Assembly: GCA_030589835.1 (NCBI GenBank)
Contig: JAUUZS010000066.1
Coordinates: forward strand, 1 to 11,703
From: Cyclobacteriaceae bacterium
Lineage (GTDB): Bacteria; Bacteroidota; Bacteroidia; Cytophagales; Cyclobacteriaceae
Length of the DNA stretch: 11,703 nt
Direction: 5' to 3'
The notes below the pieces were generated by a model, which was not told the DNA's origin, made no database searches, and worked only from the letters and a program-made list of their open reading frames with translations. The position numbers and the translations under genes were made by a program. Positions 1-6,527 of the stretch are shown piece by piece; the first letter of the stretch is position 1; every line of letters starts with the position of its first letter.

Positions 1-1093
1 AAATAGGTTTTTTAAGTTTCAACCTTTTTATTATGGCGGCTGGCCTCATATCAAATATTTCACTCAGCTTATCGGCAATTTCGCTATCGGACAGATCAAC
101 TTTTGAAGTGCCATACGTGTTTACATAAATACCCATTGGCTTTGCTACTCCAATCGCATAAGATACCTGCACAAGAATTTCTTCAGCCACACCCGCTGCA
201 ACGAGATTTTTGGCAATGTGCCGTGTGGCATATGCTGCAGACCTGTCAACTTTTGATGGGTCTTTACCAGAAAATGCTCCACCACCATGAGCGCCTTTTC
301 CACCATATGTATCAACAATTATTTTTCTTCCTGTCAATCCGGTATCGCCATGAGGTCCGCCAATAACAAATTTACCGGTGGGATTTACATGGTAGATAAT
401 ATCATCTCCAAAAAGTGATTGAAGATCTGATGAGAGTTGCGCTTTTACCTGTGGAATGAGAATTTCAATCACATCTTGCTTGATCTTAGCAAGCATAACA
501 GATTCTTCATCAAAATCATCATGTTGGGTAGATACAACGATTGTATCAACTTTGATAGGCTTGTTGTTTTCGTCATATTTTATAGTTACCTGAGATTTAG
601 CGTCAGGCCTCAAGTAGGTCATTATTTTCCCTGCTTTACGGATTTTAGCCATTTCAATAAGGATCATATGAGATAAATCCAGTGGCAATGGCATATAATT
701 TTCGGTTTCATTTGTAGCGTAACCAAACATCATCCCCTGGTCTCCTGCACCCTGCTCCATTTCTTCCTTCCTTTCGACACCTTGGTTTATATCGGGGGAT
801 TGTTCATGGATTGCCGAAATCACCCCGCACGAATGCGCATCAAACATATATTCACCTTTGGTATACCCGATTCTCTCAATTGTTTGACGAGTTACTTGCT
901 GAACATCAATGTAGGCGTTGGTTTTCACTTCACCACTCACAACGGTTAATCCGGTTGTCACTAAGGTTTCGACAGCTACCTTAGACTCCGGATCTGCGGC
1001 AATCAGATGATCCAGAATTGCATCAGATATTTGATCAGATACTTTATCAGGATGACCTTCTGAAACTGATTCGGATGTAAATAAATATGACAT
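1..1093 (-). CDS. metK: S-adenosylmethionine synthetase (methionine adenosyltransferase), 3' end missing
   Basis: Makes S-adenosylmethionine from ATP and L-methionine in the cytoplasm, releasing phosphate and diphosphate. Read on the minus strand, 364 codons are present and the frame is open to the window edge. The family is usually about 380-430 residues, so roughly the last 20-65 are outside. Hallmarks seen: the N-terminal [20 protein letters not shown] with the ATP-binding His (residue 14), the GAGDQG hexapeptide at 115-120, the [14 protein letters not shown] stretch near 246-258, and the glycine-rich phosphate-binding loop [19 protein letters not shown] at 270-288. The start is the ATG whose complement lies at 1091-1093, the family's normal N-terminus. 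No Shine-Dalgarno is visible, as usual in Bacteroidota. It is divergent from the hydratase gene and appears intact within the window. Identification is essentially certain. Confidence 0.98.
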   Translation of the reverse strand, partial: MSYLFTSESVSEGHPDKVSDQISDAILDHLIAADPESKVAVETLVTTGLTVVSGEVKTNAYIDVQQVTRQTIERIGYTKGEYMFDAHSCGVISAIHEQSPDINQGVERKEEMEQGAGDQGMMFGYATNETENYMPLPLDLSHMILIEMAKIRKAGKIMTYLRPDAKSQVTIKYDENNKPIKVDTIVVSTQHDDFDEESVMLAKIKQDVIEILIPQVKAQLSSDLQSLFGDDIIYHVNPTGKFVIGGPHGDTGLTGRKIIVDTYGGKGAHGGGAFSGKDPSKVDRSAAYATRHIAKNLVAAGVAEEILVQVSYAIGVAKPMGIYVNTYGTSKVDLSDSEIADKLSEIFDMRPAAIIKRLKLKKPI

Positions 1094-1105
1094 ATCTTAT
1101 TAATT

Positions 1106-1179
1106 AAAAGTGATTTTTTGCAATGAATGAATTATTCTCAAAAATTAAAGCGCAAATTTGAGGAATTGAAATCACTTTT
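1106..1179. repeat. 11-bp perfect inverted repeat flanking the metK leader
   Basis: AAAAGTGATTT at 1106-1116 and its exact reverse complement AAATCACTTTT at 1169-1179 are separated by 52 bp. One arm sits between the proposed -33 and -7 elements of metK, the other 13-23 nt upstream of its start codon. The first arm lies upstream of the proposed transcript start, so a DNA operator pair fits better than an mRNA hairpin. Function is inferred only, and AT-rich composition raises the chance of coincidence. Confidence 0.45.
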
Positions 1180-1183
1180 GAAA
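1153..1183 (-). promoter_or_regulatory. Candidate metK promoter (Bacteroidota type)
   Basis: On the minus strand CAAATTTG (1160 down to 1153) matches the -7 consensus TAnnTTTG in all but the first base. TTTC (1183-1180) lies 19 nt upstream, at the place of the TTTG-like -33 element. Transcription would begin near 1146, giving a leader of roughly 50 nt. This rests on motif and spacing only. The -7 octamer is its own reverse complement, so strand is assigned from the gene. Confidence 0.4.
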
Positions 1184-1237
1184 GCCCCTGAAAGTTTATG
1201 TGCTTTTTTTCATATTTTAATTTCTAAATTCCACAGC

Positions 1238-1245
1238 TATATTTG
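1238..1245 (+). promoter_or_regulatory. -7 promoter element for the hydratase gene
   Basis: TATATTTG is a perfect match to the Bacteroidota -7 consensus TAnnTTTG and lies 21 bp before the ATG at 1267. The -33 region is T-rich (1204-1210) with no clear TTG. It probably drives both the hydratase and the flippase 22 bp behind it. The 5' UTR would be short, about 15 nt. Confidence 0.55.
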
Positions 1246-1266
1246 TCTTAAACTTTCCAATTAGTC

Positions 1267-2052
1267 ATGTCACATTACAAAAATATCTTGGAGGCGCAGG
1301 AAGATGGAATCCTTTCCATAACCATAAATCGTCCGGAAAAGCTAAATGCATTAAATGCTACTACCTTATCAGAATTGAAGTCCTGTATTGAAAATGCCTA
1401 TGACGATCAAAAAGTTAAAGGGATTATTATTACCGGCACAAGTAACAAGGCTTTTGTCGCTGGGGCGGATATTTCTGAATTTATGGAATTGAATGAAGTG
1501 AATGGGAGGAAATTTTCTGAAAGAGGACAGGAGATTTTCGGTCTTATTGAAAATTGCTGCAAACCTGTGATCGCTGTGGTAAATGGTTATGCACTGGGAG
1601 GCGGTTGCGAATTGGCCATGGCATGTCATATGCGAATCGGTACGGAAAATGCCTTTTTTGGCCAGCCTGAAGTAAGTCTTGGAACCTTGCCTGCATATGG
1701 AGGCACACAAAGGTTAACACAATTAGTCGGGAAGGGAAAGGCTCTGGAGATGATGTTGACAGGTGAAATGATAGGCGCAGAAGAAGCGCTTTCTATGGGT
1801 TTGGTGAATCACCTTGTTTCTACGAAAGCCGAAGGCATTGAGAAAGCTAAAGAAATTTTAAATAAAATTTTCAAAAATGCCCCCCTTGCCATCGGAATGG
1901 TGATCAATTGTGTAAATGCTTCTCTTTCCAAAAACGACGATGGTTACCAAATTGAAGCCAATAGTTTTGCCAATAGTTGTAAATCTGAAGATTTTAAGGA
2001 AGGCACATCCGCATTTTTAGAAAAAAGAAAACCTGAATTCAAAGGGGAATAG
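1267..2052 (+). CDS. Enoyl-CoA hydratase/isomerase family protein (crotonase)
   Basis: Crotonase-fold enzyme of 261 residues, the usual family length, expected to hydrate trans-2-enoyl-CoA thioesters in fatty-acid or amino-acid catabolism in the cytoplasm. The CoA/oxyanion-hole segment KAFVAGADISEF lies at 61-72. The second oxyanion segment NGYALGGGCELAMACH is at 106-121 and FGQPEVSLGTLPAYGGTQRL at 131-150. Both acidic catalytic residues of true hydratases (Glu144 and Glu164 in rat mitochondrial crotonase) are present, as Glu115 and Glu135, which favours hydratase over the one-acid isomerase/hydrolase relatives. The ATG at 1267 gives the standard N-terminus. No other beta-oxidation gene is nearby. 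The next gene is a membrane flippase 22 bp downstream, so the two are probably co-transcribed but functionally unrelated. Substrate length cannot be read from the sequence. Confidence 0.93.
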   Translation: MSHYKNILEAQEDGILSITINRPEKLNALNATTLSELKSCIENAYDDQKVKGIIITGTSNKAFVAGADISEFMELNEVNGRKFSERGQEIFGLIENCCKPVIAVVNGYALGGGCELAMACHMRIGTENAFFGQPEVSLGTLPAYGGTQRLTQLVGKGKALEMMLTGEMIGAEEALSMGLVNHLVSTKAEGIEKAKEILNKIFKNAPLAIGMVINCVNASLSKNDDGYQIEANSFANSCKSEDFKEGTSAFLEKRKPEFKGE

Positions 2053-2074
2053 ATCCCTATATATATACTATCAT

Positions 2075-3583
2075 ATGGGGAAATTCAAACAGCTTGTCAG
2101 TGAGACTGCGATTTATGGGTTGAGCAGCATAATTGGCAAAGCAATTAATTTCATATTGGTTCCTTTTTATACCTCTGCGTCAATTTTAAAGGTAGAAGAA
2201 TATGGTATTGTAACAGAATTATATTCTTATGTCGCAGTTTTGAATGTGCTTTATCTCTACGGCATGGAAACTGCCTATTTTCGATTTGCCTCAAAATCAA
2301 AAGACGGCGAAAAGGAGATTTACGGTAACATATTTTCATCCATACTTATCACTACCATCCTACTCAGTATTTTACTAATAAGCTCCGCTACTCCAATCGT
2401 AAATTTTTTGGAATTTTATGGGCAGGAAAGGTACGTTTATTGGTTTGCCGCAATTATTGCAATCGATTCCATGATGGCCATTCCTTTTGTTAAATTAAGG
2501 CATGAACGAAAAGCCAAACAATTCGCCACCTATAAGTTGGTGAATATTTTCCTGAACCTGGGATTGAATTTATTTTTTCTCTACTTCTGTAAAAATGTAT
2601 ACTCAGGCACATTCTTACCCCAGCTAAAAGGTGTCATCAGCTATGTGTATAATCCGAATTATAATGTCGAATATGTATTTATATCCAACCTGATAGCCAA
2701 TGCATGCTATTTGTTTCTTCTATTTGGAGTGATCAAAAAAGCAAAGCTGGTCATCAATTATAAGGTGCTGCAACCGATACTTATTTACGCATTTCCATTA
2801 CTACTTTCTCAGCTAGCGGGCAACTTCAACGAAATGTTTTCCAGAATGATGCTAAAAAAAATACTTCCTGATGGATTTTACTCAGGTTTCAATAACCAGG
2901 AAGCATTAGGGATATTTGGTGCCTGTTATAAAATTTCTATGATTATGACCCTGGCAATTCAGGCATTCCGCTATGCCGCAGAACCATTTTTTTTTAGGGA
3001 ATCAAATTCCAAAGACTCAAAAGACACCTATGCAAACGTGTTTTTGTATTTCGGCATTTTTGGGATTTTTTCAGTGCTGGCCATAAGCTTAAATCTAGAT
3101 ATCATCAAGCTGATTTTTCTCAGGGATGAGGCTTATTGGACGGCATTGCATATAGTGCCAATCCTTCTTATTGCAAGTTTATTCTTAGGACTATATTACA
3201 ATTTATCCATCTGGTTTAAAATCGAAGATAAAACCTATTTCGGCACCATGATATCAGTGTCGGCTGCATTCATTACTATTGCGATGAACTTTTTATTGAT
3301 CCCGCATTTTGGCTATGAAGGCAGTGTAGCGACTACACTATTTGTATATCTGTACATGTGTGTGTTTGCCTATGTTACAGGCAAAAAACATTACCCTATT
3401 CATTACGATGTAAAAAAAATAGGCATCTACCTTGTTTTTATGTTGATACTGCTTGTAGCCGGCTGGAACATCCACCATTCTTCAAAAGTTGTCACGCAAA
3501 TACTTAAAGAAATACCAATTCTTATTTTTGTCGTTGTAGCTTACATGAGTGAAAGGAAAAAACTGAAATTAAATAAAAATTAA
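2075..3583 (+). CDS. Polysaccharide/lipid-linked oligosaccharide flippase (Wzx/MurJ-like, MOP superfamily)
   Basis: Integral inner-membrane protein of 502 residues, expected to flip an undecaprenyl-linked glycan from the cytoplasmic to the periplasmic face. I count about 14 hydrophobic helices (approximately 12-32, 45-65, 85-110, 120-138, 150-171, 201-220, 232-250, 278-300, 320-340, 355-377, 388-409, 415-434, 448-465, 478-491), the number typical of Wzx and MurJ proteins. The N-terminal pattern SETAIYGLSSIIGKAINFIL and the YGMETAYFRFASK segment (62-74) are characteristic of the Bacteroidota proteins annotated as lipopolysaccharide biosynthesis proteins. The C-terminus is short and basic (ERKKLKLNKN). 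The ATG at 2075 follows a 22-bp AT-rich spacer after the hydratase. No glycosyltransferase is nearby, so the substrate is unknown. A dedicated MurJ role is possible but not shown. Confidence 0.85.
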   Translation: MGKFKQLVSETAIYGLSSIIGKAINFILVPFYTSASILKVEEYGIVTELYSYVAVLNVLYLYGMETAYFRFASKSKDGEKEIYGNIFSSILITTILLSILLISSATPIVNFLEFYGQERYVYWFAAIIAIDSMMAIPFVKLRHERKAKQFATYKLVNIFLNLGLNLFFLYFCKNVYSGTFLPQLKGVISYVYNPNYNVEYVFISNLIANACYLFLLFGVIKKAKLVINYKVLQPILIYAFPLLLSQLAGNFNEMFSRMMLKKILPDGFYSGFNNQEALGIFGACYKISMIMTLAIQAFRYAAEPFFFRESNSKDSKDTYANVFLYFGIFGIFSVLAISLNLDIIKLIFLRDEAYWTALHIVPILLIASLFLGLYYNLSIWFKIEDKTYFGTMISVSAAFITIAMNFLLIPHFGYEGSVATTLFVYLYMCVFAYVTGKKHYPIHYDVKKIGIYLVFMLILLVAGWNIHHSSKVVTQILKEIPILIFVVVAYMSERKKLKLNKN

Positions 3584-3587
3584 TTCA

Positions 3588-3595
3588 TACTTTTG
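3588..3595 (+). promoter_or_regulatory. Orphan -7 promoter element TACTTTTG
   Basis: Perfect TAnnTTTG match five bases after the flippase stop codon. No coding sequence follows for about 420 bp, and a second perfect element lies closer to the TPR gene. The -33 region is A-rich without a TTG. If active, a transcript would begin near 3601 and run into the two hairpins described separately. Confidence 0.4.
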
Positions 3596-3609
3596 TGGTT
3601 CAGGTGTAA

Positions 3610-3682
3610 TGTTTGACTTAAACAGTTTCATCTTAGCGAGTTATACATTAATCATTTAAATCTTATTATGCCTGTTGCATAA
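3610..3682 (+). other. Two short perfect hairpins downstream of the orphan -7 element
   Basis: TGTTT-gactt-AAACA (3610-3624) and TTATGC-ctgtt-GCATAA (3666-3671 with 3677-3682) are perfect inverted repeats with 5-nt loops. Neither is followed by a run of T on the plus strand (the second is followed by ATGAAAAAAAA), so they do not look like plus-strand terminators. They may be part of a structured leader or small RNA starting at the orphan promoter, or chance pairs in AT-rich DNA. Confidence 0.3.
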
Positions 3683-3923
3683 ATGAAAAAAAATGAGCCT
3701 GATAATCGTAGCACGCCAATGCCATTAATTGCACAAGCAGACAAACATATTGAAAGTTGTATGGTTCATGACAGGTAGAGGTACAGAGAAATGATGCAGA
3801 AATTGGTAATACGGGAGTAAAATGTTTCGTTTCTTAAAAGGATAACTCAAAAAATAAGAGGCATCAGAAATTAAAATTCTACTTAATAGAAAGTGTAACT
3901 AAATTAAAAATTGAAACTGATTA

Positions 3924-3953
3924 ACCCAATGCTGGGTAATTTCGTTACTTTTG
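3924..3953 (+). promoter_or_regulatory. Candidate promoter of the TPR-DUF4292-EnvC operon with adjacent palindrome
   Basis: TACTTTTG at 3946-3953 is a perfect Bacteroidota -7 element, 68 bp before the TPR gene ATG. Just upstream, ACCCA-atgc-TGGGT (3924-3937) forms a palindrome that covers where the spacer and the -33 element would lie, a position typical of an operator. No good TTG -33 is present, which would fit a promoter that depends on an activator. The regulatory role is inferred. Confidence 0.5.
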
Positions 3954-4021
3954 AAGATAGGGAAACGTATTGAAGTATAGCAGATTACAATACAAATTCA
4001 CAAAATTGATCAAATAGAAGT

Positions 4022-5785
4022 ATGCAAATAAGAGCTTTCAGAAATATTACTTTTCTTTTTTTACTATCAGTAATGCTGATTTCGAGCCTTGATGCTTATT
4101 CCCAAAGGAGAAAAAAGAATAAAAATAAAAATTCGGCCAAATCTGAGACTCCTGTCATCGTTTCACAGGAAAGTAGGAGAAAAGCTGAAAATTACCATAC
4201 AGAGGCTGAAAAATACTACATCCTGGAGGACTACGCAAAAGCCTTTGTCCTTTATCAGAAAGCCCTGGAAACTGACCCGGCGAATGGTACTGCTTATTAC
4301 AAAATAGCCCAAATTTACCTGAAAGGAGACGACAAGGAAAAAGCCATTTTTAATGCCCAAAGAGCAATAAAACTTAATGAAACAAACAAATATTTTTATT
4401 TGTTGCTGGCTGACATTTATACGAAACAATCAAATTTTGTGGATGCCGCTATTACTTATGAAAATATGATTGAAAAGTGCAAGAAGGCTGATGAATATCT
4501 TTTCGAGCTGGCTGCTTTATATATTTATCAGGAAAATTTTGACAAAGCTCTTGAAATATATGACCGTATTGAAGAGAAATTTGGATTGAATGAACAGGTA
4601 ATTGCCCAAAAGCAAAAATTATACCTGAAGAATAGCCAATTGGATAAGGCGATAGCTGAAGGACAGAAATTAATTGATGCAAACCCCGGCGAATCGAGAT
4701 ATGTCATTATGCTATCTGAAATTCTCATATCCAATAATCAAAGTGAAAAAGCAATACCTTACCTGGAAGATCTGGTAAATAATTATCCCGAAAATGGCCG
4801 CGCCCTTATTATCCTTTCTGATTTCTATAGAAAAAAGGGTGAAATTGAAAGATCGAATACCTACCTGAAAAAAGCTTTTGGGATGTCTGATCTGGAAATT
4901 CAACCAAAAATACAAGTGCTGGCAAGTTTCATTCAAAAACTTCCAAATGAAGAGTTGGATCAATTGACCAAAAATCTTGGTGATCAAATTATGCTTGCAC
5001 ACCCGGACGACTCGAGATCATTTGAGATAAATGGAGAAATTAACAGAAGGTTGGGTGACGATGAGAAAGCCCTTGAGCTATACCAAAAAGCCATGGAACT
5101 AGGAGCTTCTAATTTTGGCACCTGGCATAACGTCTTGCAAATAGAGGTAAAGATGGAAGATTACGACCAGGCCATTATAGATGGAGAACAGGCACTTGAG
5201 TTATTCCCTAACCAAGCTGGTATTTGTTGGTTTTTGGGAACTGCCTATTTGGCAAAAAAACAATACGAATCTGCAGTCGAGGTATTGGAAAGAGGCAAAA
5301 AACTTTCCAGTGCCAATGAGGAGCTTAAGTCATATTTCAATGCGCAATTGGGCGATACCTATAATAACATGAAAATGCATAAGGAATCTGACAAAGCATA
5401 TGAGGCTGCCCTAGCCTTCAATCCGGAATATGATCACGTATTGAACAATTACAGTTATTTCTTGTCCTTGAGAAAAGAAAAATTGGATTTAGCAAAGAAA
5501 ATGTCTGCCAAGTTAATGACACTGGCACCGGACAACAGCACCTATTTAGATACTCATGCATGGGTATTATATGTGCGTGGCGAATACAAAGAAGCTAAAA
5601 TATACATTGAAAAAGCCCTTAGTGGAACAGACATCAGTGGGACAATTATTGAGCATTACGGAGATATTTTATTTAAACTAGGAGATATTGATTTGGCTGT
5701 CAAGCAATGGCAAAAAGCAAAAGGGATGAATGAAACATCTGAATTAATAGATAAAAAAATTGCAAACCGTAAACTCTATGAATAG
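4022..5785 (+). CDS. Exported tetratricopeptide-repeat protein
   Basis: Protein of 587 residues. An N-terminal signal peptide (hydrophobic 9-22, likely cleaved after the Ser of AYSQ near residue 27) is followed by a Lys/Asn-rich linker (29-37). The rest is almost entirely helical TPR repeats. Clear copies begin near residues 54, 88 and 122, around 156-190, near 240-275, at 333-363, 367-397, 400-430 and 436-470, and again near 506-535 and 540-570, each with the usual small and aromatic positions and conserved Ala-Leu/Pro ends such as YQKALETDPAN. TPR arrays hold protein complexes together, and no enzyme motif is visible. Its stop overlaps the start of the DUF4292 lipoprotein by 8 bp (ATGAATAG), implying translational coupling. 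A periplasmic or membrane-attached scaffold acting with that lipoprotein and the EnvC-like protein is inferred. The ATG at 4022 gives the signal peptide directly. Confidence 0.88.
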   Translation: MQIRAFRNITFLFLLSVMLISSLDAYSQRRKKNKNKNSAKSETPVIVSQESRRKAENYHTEAEKYYILEDYAKAFVLYQKALETDPANGTAYYKIAQIYLKGDDKEKAIFNAQRAIKLNETNKYFYLLLADIYTKQSNFVDAAITYENMIEKCKKADEYLFELAALYIYQENFDKALEIYDRIEEKFGLNEQVIAQKQKLYLKNSQLDKAIAEGQKLIDANPGESRYVIMLSEILISNNQSEKAIPYLEDLVNNYPENGRALIILSDFYRKKGEIERSNTYLKKAFGMSDLEIQPKIQVLASFIQKLPNEELDQLTKNLGDQIMLAHPDDSRSFEINGEINRRLGDDEKALELYQKAMELGASNFGTWHNVLQIEVKMEDYDQAIIDGEQALELFPNQAGICWFLGTAYLAKKQYESAVEVLERGKKLSSANEELKSYFNAQLGDTYNNMKMHKESDKAYEAALAFNPEYDHVLNNYSYFLSLRKEKLDLAKKMSAKLMTLAPDNSTYLDTHAWVLYVRGEYKEAKIYIEKALSGTDISGTIIEHYGDILFKLGDIDLAVKQWQKAKGMNETSELIDKKIANRKLYE

Positions 5786-6527
5786 AAAATTTCCATTATT
5801 CGTCCTGGTATTTATAGTACTTTTTTCTTCGTGCAAAAAAGATTTAATAGGAATTAAATCAAAGGAAAATGTCAATATTGAAGAAATTGATTTTGAATAT
5901 TTCCAAACCAGAACAAAAGTAAGATATGCAGAAGGTGACAAACAGGTAAATGGAAATGCACATATTAGAATAAAGAAAGATTCGGTAATATGGTTTTCTG
6001 TTTCCCCTTCGGTTGGGCTCGAAGCAACACGAGTAATGATTACAAAAGATACGGCGATAGTCATAAATCGAATGGATAAGGAATATTATATTTTTAATTT
6101 TGAAGAAATCAGTCGTTATTTCAATTTTAAAATAGATTTTGAACTTATTCAATCTATTCTTTTAGGTAATCTAGCAAGGCCTATTGATGACAATACTCAA
6201 ATAGCAAAAGAGAATAATTACTACATGGTAAAGCAACAGTCCGGTCCATTGGACATTCAAAGTTTTGTCTTGATGGAAAACAGAAAAATAGAAACGGTAT
6301 TAATTAATGAAACTGCTACCAGCAATTTTATGACACTTAAATACAGCGAATTCAAAGAAACCAGCCAATTTCTGTTCCCTAAAAGTTGCCTGGTCAACCT
6401 TACCTACAAAACAAAAAAAGGCCCTCTGGTCACGAGTATAAATTTGCAGCATAACAAAGCCGAAATTTCAAATAAACCACTTAAGTTCCCTTTCAATATA
6501 CCCGCTAAATATGAAGCTTTTAAGTAA
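5778..6527 (+). CDS. DUF4292 family lipoprotein, possibly LolB/LolA-like
   Basis: Lipoprotein of 249 residues. The signal peptide MNRKFPLFVLVFIVLFSSC ends in a lipobox (LFSS before Cys19), so the mature protein is lipid-anchored. A TTG codon at 5760 in the same frame would extend it by six residues, but the ATG at 5778 is preferred because it gives a compact lipoprotein signal and an ATG/stop overlap with the TPR gene. The body is beta-rich: the stretch around 61-97 (HIRIKKDSVIWFSVSP, then GLEATRVMITKDTAIVINR) matches my recollection of DUF4292, found widely in Bacteroidota between a TPR gene and an EnvC-like gene. Alternating hydrophobic strands and the mention of bound acyl carriers in relatives suggest a LolA/LolB-type unclosed barrel that handles lipoproteins. 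That fold is inference. Its 3' end overlaps the EnvC-like gene by 17 bp. Confidence 0.82.
   Translation: MNRKFPLFVLVFIVLFSSCKKDLIGIKSKENVNIEEIDFEYFQTRTKVRYAEGDKQVNGNAHIRIKKDSVIWFSVSPSVGLEATRVMITKDTAIVINRMDKEYYIFNFEEISRYFNFKIDFELIQSILLGNLARPIDDNTQIAKENNYYMVKQQSGPLDIQSFVLMENRKIETVLINETATSNFMTLKYSEFKETSQFLFPKSCLVNLTYKTKKGPLVTSINLQHNKAEISNKPLKFPFNIPAKYEAFK

Larger units (their letters stand above)
3584..4021. other. 438-bp gene-free region between flippase and TPR gene
   Basis: No convincing reading frame on either strand. It contains two perfect TAnnTTTG elements (3588-3595 and 3946-3953), two small perfect hairpins near the first (3610-3624 and 3666-3682) and an ACCCA/TGGGT palindrome near the second. 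In many Bacteroidota a dUTPase gene (dut, about 435 bp) sits between this flippase and the TPR gene. I looked for its motifs, including a C-terminal GFGSTG, and found none. The stretch could be promoter and leader sequence, an unannotated small RNA, or sequence decayed beyond recognition. Confidence 0.6.

Noticed and set aside
103..676. Two plus-strand open frames of 87 and 79 codons
   Set aside because: Both lie antisense inside metK, which has full family motifs on the minus strand; their translations resemble nothing.
1094..1152. SAM riboswitch in the metK leader
   Set aside because: I looked for a SAM-I four-way junction or SAM-II pseudoknot; the roughly 50-nt AT-rich leader has only a weak CTCAAA/TTTGAG pair and none of the conserved cores. 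A covariance search would settle it.
3584..4021. Remnant of a dUTPase gene
   Set aside because: None of the dUTPase motifs I know could be read in any frame, so a remnant is not claimed.
5760..5777. TTG start extending the DUF4292 gene by six residues
   Set aside because: The ATG at 5778 gives a normal lipoprotein signal and an 8-bp overlap with the TPR stop; the TTG adds polar residues of no use.
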